Shown here: positions 17,333 through 26,160 of the stretch, piece by piece
Numbering within the stretch: position 1 is the stretch's first letter
Layout of the letters: each line of letters opens with the position of its first letter
DNA from: Actinopolyspora biskrensis
GTDB lineage: Bacteria > Actinomycetota > Actinomycetes > Mycobacteriales > Pseudonocardiaceae
Assembly (NCBI RefSeq): GCF_013408175.1
Contig: NZ_JACBYW010000001.1
Span: 62,001-126,000 of the forward strand
DNA: 64,000 nucleotides
Reading direction: 5' to 3'
The notes under the pieces: model-generated
What the model saw: only the letters and a program-made list of their open reading frames with translations
The model's database searches: none
What the model was told of the DNA's origin: nothing
Position numbers and translations under genes: made by a program

Positions 17333-18382
17333 ATGTCGCGCAACACGTCCGGTCCGTCGCGTTCGGAAATCAGTCGCAGAGGCCTGATCGGTGGAGCGGG
17401 AGCGCTGCTGCTCGCCGCCTGTGCTCCGGGCGGGGACGGTGGCTCCGGCGGTGGTTCGGCCGGGGACGGCTTTCCCGTGCGCATAGAGCACAAGCACGGC
17501 ACCACCGAGATCCCCGCACGGCCGAAGCGTGTGGTCACGGTCGGACTCACCGACCAGGACACCGTTCTCGCACTCGGCACGGCTCCCGTGGGAACGCGGG
17601 AGTGGTTCGGCGGCAAGGACGGAGCATTGTGGCCGTGGGCGCGCGATGCTCTCGGCGATCGCGAACTCCCGACGGTGCTGGCGCGGGAGGAGCTCGAGTT
17701 CGAACGGATCGCCGCGCTGGAACCGGACCTGATCATCGGGGTGAACTCGGGGCTGAACGAGCAGGAGTACAAGAAGCTCTCGAGGATAGCCGCCACGGTC
17801 GCCCAGCCCGCCGAGTTCGCGAACTTCAGCGTCCCCTGGCAGGACATGACCCGGATCATCGGGCGTGCCCTGGGCAAGAAGGAGCAGGCGGAAGGGATGG
17901 TCACCGACATCGAGTCCCGCTTCGAGCGGGCCAAGTCGCAGCACCCCGGGTTCGCGGACTCCACCGGCCTGCTGGCGACCTCGATCAGCGGTCAGGTGTG
18001 GGTGTACGCGGAAGGTCCCGCCCCGCGGATGCTCCGCTCGCTCGGTTTCCGGATGCCCTCGGCCGCGGAGAACCTGTTCTCCGGGGACAACCGGGAGCCG
18101 GTTCAGCTCAGCAAGGAGCGGCTCGGGGTGCTCGAATCCGATGCGCTGCTGCTCGGTATCTACGGTTCCCCGGAGGAGAGCATCTCCCGCAAGGCGATCT
18201 ACCAGCGGCTCGACACGGTCGAGCAGGGGCGGGACATCAAGATGCCGCGGGAGAGCGAGCTCAACGGCGCGGTCTCGTTCGCCAGCCCGCTGAGTCTGCC
18301 CATCGCCCTCGACGGGCTGGTTCCGCGACTGGCCAAGGCGGTCGACGGCGATCCGAGCACCGAGGTCGAACCGGTGCGGTGA
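17333..18382 (+). CDS. ferric-siderophore ABC transporter substrate-binding lipoprotein
   Basis: A 349-residue cluster A-3-type (FecB/FepB-like) periplasmic-binding lipoprotein that would capture a ferric siderophore. The leader combines a twin-arginine motif (SRRGLIGG) with lipobox LAAC (Cys30), so it may be exported folded through Tat and then lipidated. The mature part shows the family pattern ARPKRVVTVGLTDQDTVLALG, then LEPDLIIGV, an interlobe helix and a C-terminal lobe. The ATG at 17333 is preceded by GAAGGTG. No permease or ATPase gene is adjacent, so its transporter must be encoded elsewhere. An iron box upstream predicts IdeR control. Confidence 0.9.
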   Translation: MSRNTSGPSRSEISRRGLIGGAGALLLAACAPGGDGGSGGGSAGDGFPVRIEHKHGTTEIPARPKRVVTVGLTDQDTVLALGTAPVGTREWFGGKDGALWPWARDALGDRELPTVLAREELEFERIAALEPDLIIGVNSGLNEQEYKKLSRIAATVAQPAEFANFSVPWQDMTRIIGRALGKKEQAEGMVTDIESRFERAKSQHPGFADSTGLLATSISGQVWVYAEGPAPRMLRSLGFRMPSAAENLFSGDNREPVQLSKERLGVLESDALLLGIYGSPEESISRKAIYQRLDTVEQGRDIKMPRESELNGAVSFASPLSLPIALDGLVPRLAKAVDGDPSTEVEPVR

Positions 18383-18394
18383 TCCGGGGCAGCC

Positions 18395-18448
18395 GTGGGA
18401 AGGTCCCACGTCCGTCCGGAGGCGGGGCTTCCGTTCGTCCGGACGGAC
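18395..18448. terminator. double hairpin between convergent genes
   Basis: Two perfect stems: GTGGGA-AGG-TCCCAC (18395-18409), and GTCCGTCCGG (18410-18419) with CCGGACGGAC (18439-18448). They lie between the convergent siderophore-binding gene and eda. Confidence 0.6.
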
Positions 18449-18585
18449 CCGGGTTTTCCGGCGTTGCCGCGTCGCGGAGACCGAACTCGGGACTCCCGAA
18501 CGAACCCCGTTGTCCGGACTCCGGTGATGTGGTGCGTTCGAGCGGCCGGAGCTTCCGTCCACGGCGGGGGCGTTCCCGGAGGGAG

Positions 18586-19209
18586 TCAGCCCAGTGAAAC
18601 CGCCTGGCGGGCCAGCGCCTCGACGTGTCCCCAGTCGCCCTTGACCAGGGCGTCCCGCGGTGCGAGCCAGGTCCCTCCGACACAGCCCACGTTCGGCAGC
18701 GCGAGGTAGTTCCCCGCGTTGTCGGGGGTGATACCGCCGGTCGGGCAGAAGGACAGCTCCGGTAGCGGACTGGCCAGCGCCTTGAGGTAGGGGACTCCGC
18801 CCGAGGGTTCGGCCGGGAAGAACTTCAGGGCACGGTGCCCGCGTTCGGCGAGCCGCAGCGCCTCCGAGACCGTGCTGATCCCCGGCAGCGAGGGCAGCCC
18901 GGTGTCGGCTACCTCGTCCAGCAGACGATCGGTGCTTCCCGGGGTCACCAGGTAACTCGCCCCGGCCCGGGCCGCTTCCTTGGCCTGGCCCGGTCCGGTG
19001 ATCGTTCCGGCTCCGACGGAGACGCCCTCCACCTCGCCGGTGATCCGTTCGATCGCTTCCAGCGCGACCGGGGTGCGCAGGGTGACTTCTATGGTGTGTA
19101 TTCCGCCGCGTTGCAGCGCTTGCGCCAGGGGCACCGCGTGCGTCGTGTCGTCGAGCACGACCACCGGGACGACCGGGCTGATGTCGAGGATGTCGGTTGC
19201 GGCTGGCAT
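18586..19209 (-). CDS. eda: KDPG aldolase (2-dehydro-3-deoxy-6-phosphogluconate aldolase)
   Basis: A 207-residue class I aldolase that splits KDPG into pyruvate and glyceraldehyde 3-phosphate, the last step of the Entner-Doudoroff pathway. The catalytic Glu lies in IEVTLRTP (about residue 41), the substrate-binding region is GAGTITGPGQ, and the Schiff-base lysine is in ALKFFPAEPSGG (about residue 129). The length is standard. It starts 32 bases after the edd stop, so the two form an operon. The only other reading would be a 4-hydroxy-2-oxoglutarate aldolase, often the same protein. Confidence 0.95.
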   Translation of the reverse strand: MPAATDILDISPVVPVVVLDDTTHAVPLAQALQRGGIHTIEVTLRTPVALEAIERITGEVEGVSVGAGTITGPGQAKEAARAGASYLVTPGSTDRLLDEVADTGLPSLPGISTVSEALRLAERGHRALKFFPAEPSGGVPYLKALASPLPELSFCPTGGITPDNAGNYLALPNVGCVGGTWLAPRDALVKGDWGHVEALARQAVSLG

Positions 19210-19241
19210 CGGTGCTTTCCGTTCCGTTGCTGCTCGTGGGA

Positions 19242-21098
19242 TCAGGCGGAGACTTCTTCGGAGGAGGCCTGCCGTTCGGGGGCCGGGAAGACGCTCGCTC
19301 CCCGATCCGCCCGTCCGACAGCTTGCCGGAAGCTGGCGAACAGTTCCCGGCCGGTGCCGAACTGCTGGGCCGCCGCGGGGGCGGCGGGGTCCCGGGAGCC
19401 CAGTTCGTCGTCCGGAACCAGCACCTCGAGGGTGCCCTGCTCACCGTCCACGCGAAGCACGTCCCCGTCGCGGACCTTGGCCAACGGGCCTCCCGCGCTG
19501 GCTTCCGGGGTCACCTGGATCGCGGAGGGGATCTTGCCCGAGGCGCCGGACATGCGCCCGTCGGTCACCAGGGCCACCTGGTGCCCCCGGTCCTGAAGCA
19601 CTCCGAGGCTCGGGCTCAGGCCGTGCAGCTCGGGCATCCCGTTCGCCTGCGGTCCCTGGTTGCGCACCACCACGACCACGTCCTTGTTCAGTTCGTCGGC
19701 CTGGAAGGCGGCCTTGAACTCCTCCTGGGTGTCGAACACGCGGGCCTGCGCGGTCACGGAGCGGTGCTCCGGTTTGACCGCCGAGACCTTGAGCACCGAA
19801 CGGCCGAGGTTGCCGTCCAGGACCCGGAGTCCCCCTTCCTTGTCGAAGGGGGCGGAGACGCTGCGCAACACGTCCGTGTCCAGGCTCTCCCGCGGGCCTT
19901 CCCTCCAGACCAGTTCGCCGTCCTCGAGGAAGGGCTGTTGCCGGTAGCGTTCCAGCCCCTCCCCGGCCACGGTCCGCACGTCGGGGTGGAGCAGTCCCGC
20001 GTCGAGCAGTTCGCTGATCAGGGTCTGCACACCGCCTGCCGCGGTGAAGTGGTTGATGTCGGCCGAGCCGTTCGGGTAGACGCTGCCGAGCAGCGGCACC
20101 ACCGCGGAGAGCTCCGCGAAGTCGTCCCAGGTGAGTTCGATTCCCGCTGCCGCGGCCACGGCGGGCAGGTGCATGGTGTGGTTGGTGGAGCCCCCGGTGG
20201 CCAGCAGTGCCACCACCCCGTTGACGACGGCGCGTTCGTCGACGATCTCTCCGATGGAGGGTGCGTTCTCGTCCTTCGCGGCTCGCACCGCCTGCCGCGC
20301 CGCCTCCTCGGTCAGCGCCTTGCGCAGCGGTGTCCCGGGGTGGACGAAGGTGGCTCCCGGCAGGTGCAGTCCCATCGTCTCGACGACGAGCTGGTTGGAG
20401 TTGGCCGTTCCGTAGAAGGTGCAGGTCCCGGGGGAGTGGTAGGAGGCGGCCTCCGCCTCGAGGAGCTCCTCCCTGGTGGCCTTCCCCTCGGCGAACAACT
20501 GCCGGATCCTGCTCTTCTCACTGTTCGGGAGCCCGGAGGGCATCGGCCCGGCCGGCACCAGTGTGATCGGGAGGTGGCCGAAGGACAGCCCGCCCATCAG
20601 CAGTCCGGGGACGATCTTGTCGCAGATGCCGAGCAGCAGCGCCGAGTCGAACATCTCGTGGGACAGGGCCACGCCGGTGGCCATGGCGATGACCTCCCGG
20701 GAGAACATGGACAGCTCCATGCCCGTGCGTCCCTGGGTGATGCCGTCGCACATGGCGGGGACGCCGCCGGCGAACTGGGCGACCCCGCCCGCGCCGCGTG
20801 CGGCTTCCTTGATCCACTGGGGGAACTCCGCGTACGGCTTGTGCGCCGAGAGCATGTCGTTGTACGCGGAGACGATGGCCACGCCGGGGCGCACGAGCCC
20901 CTTGACTGACTCGCGGTCGGTGCCGTTGATCGCGGCGAAACCGTGTGCGAGGTTGCTGCAGGCCATGTCGGCTCTGGCTGGTTCGGTGCGTTTCGCGGCC
21001 CGGATCCGTTCGAGGTACTCGCGGCGCGAGTCGGCGCTGCGCTCGGCGATGCGTTCGGTGACACGTCGGATCACGGGGTGCAAGCTGACCTGGGACAT
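19242..21098 (-). CDS. edd: 6-phosphogluconate dehydratase
   Basis: A 618-residue member of the IlvD/Edd family, which dehydrates 6-phosphogluconate to KDPG using an Fe-S cluster. Cluster cysteines are visible in [19 protein letters not shown] and [27 protein letters not shown], and [15 protein letters not shown] near the C-terminus, are also typical. The length and the partner eda distinguish it from IlvD. The ATG at 21098 has GGGAGG 6 bases upstream. No regulator gene adjoins; a 517-base gap lies upstream. Confidence 0.95.
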   Translation of the reverse strand: MSQVSLHPVIRRVTERIAERSADSRREYLERIRAAKRTEPARADMACSNLAHGFAAINGTDRESVKGLVRPGVAIVSAYNDMLSAHKPYAEFPQWIKEAARGAGGVAQFAGGVPAMCDGITQGRTGMELSMFSREVIAMATGVALSHEMFDSALLLGICDKIVPGLLMGGLSFGHLPITLVPAGPMPSGLPNSEKSRIRQLFAEGKATREELLEAEAASYHSPGTCTFYGTANSNQLVVETMGLHLPGATFVHPGTPLRKALTEEAARQAVRAAKDENAPSIGEIVDERAVVNGVVALLATGGSTNHTMHLPAVAAAAGIELTWDDFAELSAVVPLLGSVYPNGSADINHFTAAGGVQTLISELLDAGLLHPDVRTVAGEGLERYRQQPFLEDGELVWREGPRESLDTDVLRSVSAPFDKEGGLRVLDGNLGRSVLKVSAVKPEHRSVTAQARVFDTQEEFKAAFQADELNKDVVVVVRNQGPQANGMPELHGLSPSLGVLQDRGHQVALVTDGRMSGASGKIPSAIQVTPEASAGGPLAKVRDGDVLRVDGEQGTLEVLVPDDELGSRDPAAPAAAQQFGTGRELFASFRQAVGRADRGASVFPAPERQASSEEVSA

Positions 21099-21526
21099 TC
21101 ATCGCCTCCCGATGCGTACGGGGATGTGTGCTGGAGGTCGTTCACGACTGGCCGGACGACCCTGGTGGTCGGCTCGATACCTTGCCGTGCCGGGAGAGCG
21201 CCTCGAGCGGCCGTGCCGCGTGCCCCGCTGCTTGGCAACGCATCGATCCGGTCTCGGAACGGGTCACCGTCTCCGATCCGGGCATTCGGGCCGAAAAGCC
21301 GGTTCCGTGGAGGAGCTCCTACGGGTGGGCGACGACGTTGGCGCCTCGACTGGTGCGGATCGGTGTGACCCTAACCCGTGTCGAACACGCATCACAACCG
21401 ATCCAGATGGCACTCAGCCTACCTTAGCGCCCGCGCGGATCGGGCCGAGCGCTCGCTCGGTCGGGGTCGGTCGTCGGGCGAGCTTCGAGGCCGCTTTCCC
21501 CACCTGCGCGGTCGCCGCCGCCACGC

Positions 21527-21543
21527 AACCACCCACGCGAACC
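21527..21543. repeat. dispersed repeat, partial copy D
   Basis: AACCACCCACGCGAACC is identical over 17 bases to 34550-34566 in copy B. It lies in the 517-base gap between edd and the one-lobed lipoprotein gene. Apart from this and the palindrome at 21561-21573, I see only presumptive edd promoter sequence in that gap. Confidence 0.4.
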
Positions 21544-21560
21544 AATCCGCGCAAACCTCT

Positions 21561-21573
21561 TGACGTCACGTCA
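21561..21573. promoter_or_regulatory. palindromic operator candidate
   Basis: TGACG-TCA-CGTCA is a perfect inverted repeat 43 bases before the start of the lipoprotein gene, overlapping a possible -35 (TTGACG at 21560). It could be a repressor site; the regulator is unknown. Confidence 0.3.
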
Positions 21574-21615
21574 GGTAAGTGGACACGGGCCCCGAAGGCC
21601 ACGAGGATCGCGGGT

Positions 21616-22272
21616 ATGTGGGGTAGAGCGATCTCGGTGACGGTGGTGGGTGCGGTGCTCGTCTCGGTGCTGTCCGGATGTGGTGGGGCCGGGGGCGGCG
21701 GGGCGGCCGAGCTCGCGCCCCCGGGGCGCGGAGCGGGGGCGATTTCGTCCGCTGTGGAAAGCCCCGGGGCGGCGGCCGGTGACGAACTGCCAGAGTCGCC
21801 CGCGGTCGCCGAGATCCGGCGCCGTGGAACCCTGCTGGTCGGCGTCCCCACGGACGCCCCCGACTTCGTGCGCCGGTCCGAGGGGCAGTACCGCGGTTTC
21901 GACGTGCGGATCGCCCGGATCCTCGCCGAAGGACTGGGGATGGACCCACGCGAGCAGCTCGCTTTTCGACGTCTTCCGCCGGGCCTGCGCAGCGGGGCGG
22001 TTTCCCGCGGCAGCGTGGACGTGCAGCTCGGCGGCGTCGAACGCGGAGCGGACGGGGTGCGCGTGGTGGCTCCCTACGTGGTGACCACCGGCTCCGCCGG
22101 TGGGCGCGCCGAGCGTCTCGTCGGTGTCGAGCCGGGGGACGAGAAGTTCCGCGCGCGGCTGCGGAAGGTCCTGGGCGAGGCCGTGGCGGACGGAAGCTGG
22201 CAGCACGCCGCGGAGCGGACGTTGCTGGAACGACGGCCGAGCGCACGGCCCCCCGAACTGTCCGGGGAGTAG
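21616..22272 (+). CDS. one-lobed solute-binding-protein-like lipoprotein
   Basis: A 218-residue lipoprotein (lipobox VLSGC, Cys22) with a Gly/Ala/Pro-rich linker to about residue 60. The rest resembles amino-acid ABC transporter binding proteins: GTLLVGVPTDAPDF, GQYRGFDVRIARILAEGLG, then SRGSVDVQLGGVERGADGVRVVAPYVV. Where a normal protein would enter its second lobe (about 100 residues), this one jumps at about residues 157-167 to the C-terminal part of lobe I (LVGVEPGDEKFRARLRKVLGEAVADGSW). Compared with GluB encoded nearby, the whole second lobe is absent. It faces gluD convergently and is probably not part of that operon. The ATG at 21616 has GAGG 9 bases upstream. Function is unknown. Confidence 0.75.
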   Translation: MWGRAISVTVVGAVLVSVLSGCGGAGGGGAAELAPPGRGAGAISSAVESPGAAAGDELPESPAVAEIRRRGTLLVGVPTDAPDFVRRSEGQYRGFDVRIARILAEGLGMDPREQLAFRRLPPGLRSGAVSRGSVDVQLGGVERGADGVRVVAPYVVTTGSAGGRAERLVGVEPGDEKFRARLRKVLGEAVADGSWQHAAERTLLERRPSARPPELSGE

Positions 22273-22276
22273 GGGC

Positions 22277-22333
22277 CCCGCTCGGTTCGCGCGGGTGGTC
22301 GCACCAGGTGGCCACCCGCGCGAACCGAGCGGG
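22277..22333. terminator. perfect 22-bp-stem bidirectional terminator
   Basis: The 22-base arm at 22277-22298 is exactly complementary to 22312-22333, with a 13-base loop. It begins 5 bases after one stop codon and ends 10 bases before the convergent gluD stop, so it serves both genes. There is no U-tract. The right arm resembles the end of the dispersed repeat (ACCCGCGCGAACCGAG). Confidence 0.8.
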
Positions 22334-22342
22334 AAACACCGG

Positions 22343-23212
22343 TCAGTCTCCCGTGGCCGCGGCGCTCTCGGGCTCCCGTGCGGTGGCGGAGGACTTGCGG
22401 CCCCTGCTCAGCGCGCGCTCGGTGCGGACCGCGACCCTGCTCAACGTGTAATTGATCAGGATGAACACCACGGCCACCACCAGGTAGACCTGGATCTGGT
22501 TGCCGAGGTTCTCGATGGCGATCTCCCCGCGCTGCACGAACTCCGGGTAGCTGATGGTGAAGCCCAGCGAGGTGTCCTTGAGCACCACGACCAGCTGGCT
22601 TATCAGCGCGGGCAGCATCGCGCGGAAGGCCTGCGGCAGCAGCACGCTGAACATCACCTGGTGTCTGCGCATCCCCACCGCGTAGGCGGCCTCGCTCTGT
22701 CCACTGGGGAGCGCGGCGATGCCGGCGCGCACGATCTCGGCGATGATCACGCAGTTGTACGCGGTCAACCCGACGACGAGGGCCCACATCAGGGAGATGT
22801 CCAGCCCGAACGCGGGCAGCGCCTGGGCGGAGAAGAAGATCAGCACGACCACGGGCGTACCGCGCAGCAGTTCGATCACCCCGACGACCGCCCAGCGGTA
22901 CCACGCGGCGGCCGTGATCCGGGTCAGCGCGAGCAGAGTGCCGATCACCAGTGAGAACAGGATGGACCAGCCCGCCGCCGTCAGCGTGTTGACGAGCCCT
23001 CCGCCCAGCAGCGTCCACAGCGCGCTGAAGTTCTCGTTCGTGGGGTCGACCAGCGCCCCCCACTTGTCGTAGGCGAACTCGCCTTCCGCGGCGAAACGGT
23101 ACAGCGCCCAGGTCAGCCCCGCGAGCAGCACGAGCGCGGTCACGACGCTCGCGTAGCGCGCCCGGCGCCTGGCTCGTGGCCCGGGGGCCTCGTACAGCAC
23201 CGAGTCGGTCAT
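22343..23212 (-). CDS. gluD: glutamate-type ABC transporter permease
   Basis: A 289-residue inner-membrane permease of the His/Glu/Gln/Arg family. A basic N-terminus precedes the first helix (about 20-42); then comes an extracellular segment and the main helices. The cytoplasmic coupling loop (EAA motif) reads SEAAYAVGMRRHQVMFSVLLPQAF. A charged Ser/Ala-rich tail ends the protein. It overlaps the gluC stop by 4 bases (ATGA), so translation is coupled. With gluC it forms the membrane channel of the importer; the corynebacterial GluABCD system is the closest named model. Confidence 0.9.
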   Translation of the reverse strand: MTDSVLYEAPGPRARRRARYASVVTALVLLAGLTWALYRFAAEGEFAYDKWGALVDPTNENFSALWTLLGGGLVNTLTAAGWSILFSLVIGTLLALTRITAAAWYRWAVVGVIELLRGTPVVVLIFFSAQALPAFGLDISLMWALVVGLTAYNCVIIAEIVRAGIAALPSGQSEAAYAVGMRRHQVMFSVLLPQAFRAMLPALISQLVVVLKDTSLGFTISYPEFVQRGEIAIENLGNQIQVYLVVAVVFILINYTLSRVAVRTERALSRGRKSSATAREPESAAATGD

Positions 23213-23859
23213 CGCGCGATCGCCACCTTCCGTTCCACGTACCCCAGCAGCAGCCCCGCCGGGATGGTGATGATCAGGTAACCGAGGGCCACGCCCAGCA
23301 GCACCGGCACGATCGCCTCACCCTGTGCGGAGGACAACCGGGTCCCGGTCTCGTACAGGTCCCCTCCGACTCCGAAGGCCCCCGCGATGGCGGAGTTCTT
23401 GATCATCGCGATCATCACGCTGCCCAGCGGGGGGACGATGCTGCGCACTGCCTGCGGCAGGATCACCAGACGCAGGGTCTGCGTGAAACCGAGCCCTATC
23501 GAGCGGGCGGCCTCGGCCTGTCCCGGTGAGACGGAGTTGATGCCGCTGCGGATCGCTTCGCAGACGAAAGCCGAGGTGTACAGCGCGAGGCCGATGGTTC
23601 CGAACACGAAGTAGGAGGCGTTGAGCCCGAGCGTGGGGATCGCGAACGCCATGAAGAACAGCACCACCACCAGCGGGCAGTTGCGGAACACCGTCACCCA
23701 GGCGGTGCCGAAGGCGCGCAGCGGAGCCAGCGGCGAGACGCGGCATCCCGCTACGGCCGTGCCCACGAGCAGGGTCAGCAGCCCCGCGTAGAAGCAGATC
23801 TGCAGCGTGGTCCAGATACCGTTCAGGTAGAGTTGGTAGTTCTCTGTGAGGACTTGCAC
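23209..23859 (-). CDS. gluC: glutamate-type ABC transporter permease
   Basis: A 216-residue permease partnering GluD. It starts with MQVLTENYQLYLNGIWTTLQ and has five hydrophobic helices. The coupling loop reads AEAARSIGLGFTQTLRLVILPQA. The start codon is GTG at 23859. A 205-base gap with three hairpins separates it from gluB, unusual inside this operon and probably a control point for permease levels. Confidence 0.9.
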   Translation of the reverse strand: MQVLTENYQLYLNGIWTTLQICFYAGLLTLLVGTAVAGCRVSPLAPLRAFGTAWVTVFRNCPLVVVLFFMAFAIPTLGLNASYFVFGTIGLALYTSAFVCEAIRSGINSVSPGQAEAARSIGLGFTQTLRLVILPQAVRSIVPPLGSVMIAMIKNSAIAGAFGVGGDLYETGTRLSSAQGEAIVPVLLGVALGYLIITIPAGLLLGYVERKVAIAR

Positions 23860-23880
23860 GGTTCACTCCAGCCAACAGAA

Positions 23881-23967
23881 AGGGGCACCGGAGTCGCCGA
23901 TGCCCCTCTGCGGAACCTGTTCCGCGGTCGGCTCGCCGGGCCGGGAGCGGGCCGGGCACCCGGCGAG
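23881..23967 (-). terminator. three-hairpin array between gluB and gluC
   Basis: Three perfect inverted repeats in 87 bases: AGGGGCA (23881-23887) with TGCCCCT (23901-23907); GCGGAA-CCTG-TTCCGC (23910-23925); CTCGCCGGG (23932-23940) with CCCGGCGAG (23959-23967). In an operon this probably attenuates read-through or protects the upstream mRNA, giving more binding protein than permease. Confidence 0.55.
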
Positions 23968-24064
23968 TCCCGGAAGGCGTGGTGCGCGACTCGCACGCCC
24001 CGGACCGCCCCTCACCGGGCGCGAACCGGTGGCGTGAACAGGCTCCGTTCAGCGGAAAGACGGA

Positions 24065-24952
24065 TCAGCTACAGGACCGGAGTTCGGGCAGTTCCGGGGT
24101 TCTCTCGGAGACCTGCCCCGCGGTGGTGTTCCACGCCTCCGCGTAGCTGCCGTTCTCCGCGGCGGTGCGCAGGCTCTCGTTGACGAACTCGCAGAAGTCC
24201 GCGTCGCCCTTGGGGATGCCCACGCCGTAGGGCTCCTCGCTGAAGGTGTTGCCGACCACCTTGAACTGGTCCTCCTCGCGTTCGCTGACCAGTCCCATCA
24301 GGATCGCGTCGTCGGTGGTGACGGCCTGGACCTGGCCGTTGCTCAGCGCGTCGGCGCACTTGGAGTAGGAGTCGAACAGCACCAGCCTGGACTCGTCGAC
24401 GTACTCGCGGATCCGCTCGGAGGGGGTGGAACCGTGTGCCGAGCAGACCTTGGCGTCACTGTCCCGCAGCGACTCCGCGCCCGTGATCGAGTCGTTGTCC
24501 TGGCGCACCATCAGGTCCTGACCGGCCTCGTAGTACGGACCGGCGAAACTCACGCGCTCGGCGCGCTTGTCGTTGATCGTGTAGGTCGCCACGACCATGT
24601 CGACCGTGCCGTCCTGAATGTACTTCTCGCGGTTCTTGCTCGGGGTCTCCTGCCAGACGATCTTGTCCGCGGGTATGCCGAGCTGGCCCGCGATGATCTC
24701 GCCGATGGCGACGTCGAAGCCCTGCATCTCACCGTTCAGGCCCTGCAGGCCGAACAGCGGCTGGTCCTTCTTCGTCCCGATGGTGATCTCGCCTTGCTCG
24801 GCGTAGTGGGCCATGGTCGTGCCCTGCTCGAACGAGGGGTCCTCCGCGACGGGAGCCGAGAAACCCCCGGAACTCGATCCGCCTCCGCAGGCACCGAGCA
24901 GCAGGGTCGTCGAGGCCGCCACGGCGGCAGCGGTCAGCTTGCCTTTGCGCAT
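24065..24952 (-). CDS. gluB: glutamate-type ABC transporter substrate-binding lipoprotein
   Basis: A 295-residue lipoprotein with signal peptide and lipobox LLGAC, followed by a Gly/Ser linker. It has the full two-lobed amino-acid-binding fold: GEITIGTKKDQPLFG, MQGFDVAIGEIIAGQLGI, VDMVVATYTINDKRAERVSFAGPYY, then lobe II and the return segment YGVGIPKGDADFCEFVNESL. It resembles GluB of corynebacteria. It would deliver glutamate or a related amino acid to GluCD. It lies 57 bases after gluA. Confidence 0.92.
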   Translation of the reverse strand: MRKGKLTAAAVAASTTLLLGACGGGSSSGGFSAPVAEDPSFEQGTTMAHYAEQGEITIGTKKDQPLFGLQGLNGEMQGFDVAIGEIIAGQLGIPADKIVWQETPSKNREKYIQDGTVDMVVATYTINDKRAERVSFAGPYYEAGQDLMVRQDNDSITGAESLRDSDAKVCSAHGSTPSERIREYVDESRLVLFDSYSKCADALSNGQVQAVTTDDAILMGLVSEREEDQFKVVGNTFSEEPYGVGIPKGDADFCEFVNESLRTAAENGSYAEAWNTTAGQVSERTPELPELRSCS

Positions 24953-25009
24953 GGGAGTCCCTTCCAGTGTTGGCCGCTGTGGCGGCCGGCGTCCGTGGGG
25001 TTTTCGGTG

Positions 25010-25765
25010 TCAGTGGGTGAGGATCTTGCCGAGGAAGTCCTTGGCGCGGTCCGATTCCGGTTCCTCGAAGAACCGCCGGGGAGTGGTGTCCTCGACGACC
25101 TCTCCGTCGGCCATGAACAGCACCCGGTGGGCAGCGCGCCGCGCGAAGCCCATCTCGTGGCTGACGACCAGCATGGTCATGCCCTCCTCGGCCAGGTCGG
25201 CCATGACCTCGAGGACCTCGCTGACCATCTCGGGGTCCAGTGCCGAGGTGGGTTCGTCGAAGAGCATCACCTTGGGGCGCATGGCCAGCGCTCGCGCGAT
25301 CGCGGCGCGCTGCTGCTGACCACCGGACAGCTGTGCCGGGTACTTCTCGGCCTGGTCCGCTATTCCCACGCGACGCAGCAGGCGCATTCCCTCTTCGCGC
25401 GCCTCGTCCTTGCCCAGTTTGCGGACCTTGACGGGGCCGAGCGTGACGTTGTCGATGATGCTCTTGTGGGCGAACAGGTTGAACTGCTGGAACACCATTC
25501 CGACGTCGGCGCGCAGCTCGGCGAGCGCCCGGCCCTCCTCCGGGAGCGGGACACCGTCCACGAGGATCGATCCCGAGCTCACCACCTCGAGCCTGTTGAG
25601 CACGCGGCAGAGGGTGGACTTGCCCGATCCGGACGGGCCGAGAACCACCACGACCTGTCCACGCGGGATCTCCAGGTCGATGTCGGAGAGGACGTGCAGC
25701 GAGCCGAAGTACTTGTCGACCGCGGACACCCGGATCATCGGTGTATCCGTGGAAGCTTCGGTCAT
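25010..25765 (-). CDS. gluA: glutamate-type ABC transporter ATP-binding protein
   Basis: A 251-residue ABC ATPase that powers the importer from the cytoplasmic face. Walker A is GPSGSGKST, the Q-loop is in VFQQFNLF, the signature is LSGGQQQR, Walker B is VMLFDEP and the switch His is in VVSHEMGFA. The ATG at 25765 has TGGAG 5 bases upstream and is preferred to an ATG at 25798. First gene of the gluABCD operon; a TAGGTT hexamer at 25808-25813 is the likely -10. Confidence 0.95.
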   Translation of the reverse strand: MTEASTDTPMIRVSAVDKYFGSLHVLSDIDLEIPRGQVVVVLGPSGSGKSTLCRVLNRLEVVSSGSILVDGVPLPEEGRALAELRADVGMVFQQFNLFAHKSIIDNVTLGPVKVRKLGKDEAREEGMRLLRRVGIADQAEKYPAQLSGGQQQRAAIARALAMRPKVMLFDEPTSALDPEMVSEVLEVMADLAEEGMTMLVVSHEMGFARRAAHRVLFMADGEVVEDTTPRRFFEEPESDRAKDFLGKILTH

Positions 25766-25807
25766 TCGATCTCCAGACCGGTCGGAAGCGGCGAACACGA
25801 TGACGGC

Positions 25808-25813
25808 AACCTA
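25808..25813 (-). promoter_or_regulatory. candidate -10 of the gluABCD operon
   Basis: TAGGTT on the minus strand would start transcription near 25801, giving a leader of about 36 bases before gluA. The remainder of the 395-base gap up to miaB holds nothing else I recognise except the miaB -10. Confidence 0.35.
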
Positions 25814-26148
25814 AGCCGCGCACGGCGGTGAGTCCAGCACTGATCGGTCAACGGAGATTGCAACTCGATTACGTTCGCCCGCGGGGCTGCTCCGCGAACG
25901 CATGGGGGAATCGTCCGGTCACGCGCGGTGTGGAACGGTCCGTCCTCGACTCCCGGTGCGGAGGGTTTCCGCGTCGGTCGTCGTGGGGCGGCCGGGGCGG
26001 ACCCCCGGCCGGATCGTGAGCGGAGCTCCCGCGCCGGGCCGCCGCCTCCGCGTGCGGGGCCGGGGCAGTGACCAGCGACGCTCTCCGGCGGAGCGGCGGC
26101 GGGAACCGGCTGCGCCCATACCACGAAAGAGCGCTTCCCACCAGGGGA

Positions 26149-26154
26149 TATGGT
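26149..26154 (+). promoter_or_regulatory. -10 element, leaderless start of miaB
   Basis: TATGGT ends exactly 6 bases before the GTG at 26161. The intervening GGGAGC is too close to the start to be a normal ribosome site. Confidence 0.5.
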
Positions 26155-26160
26155 GGGAGC

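Noticed and set aside
21405-21425. IdeR-box-like AGCCTACCTTAG
   Set aside because: It lacks one base of the core, only half the site matches, and neither neighbour is an iron gene.
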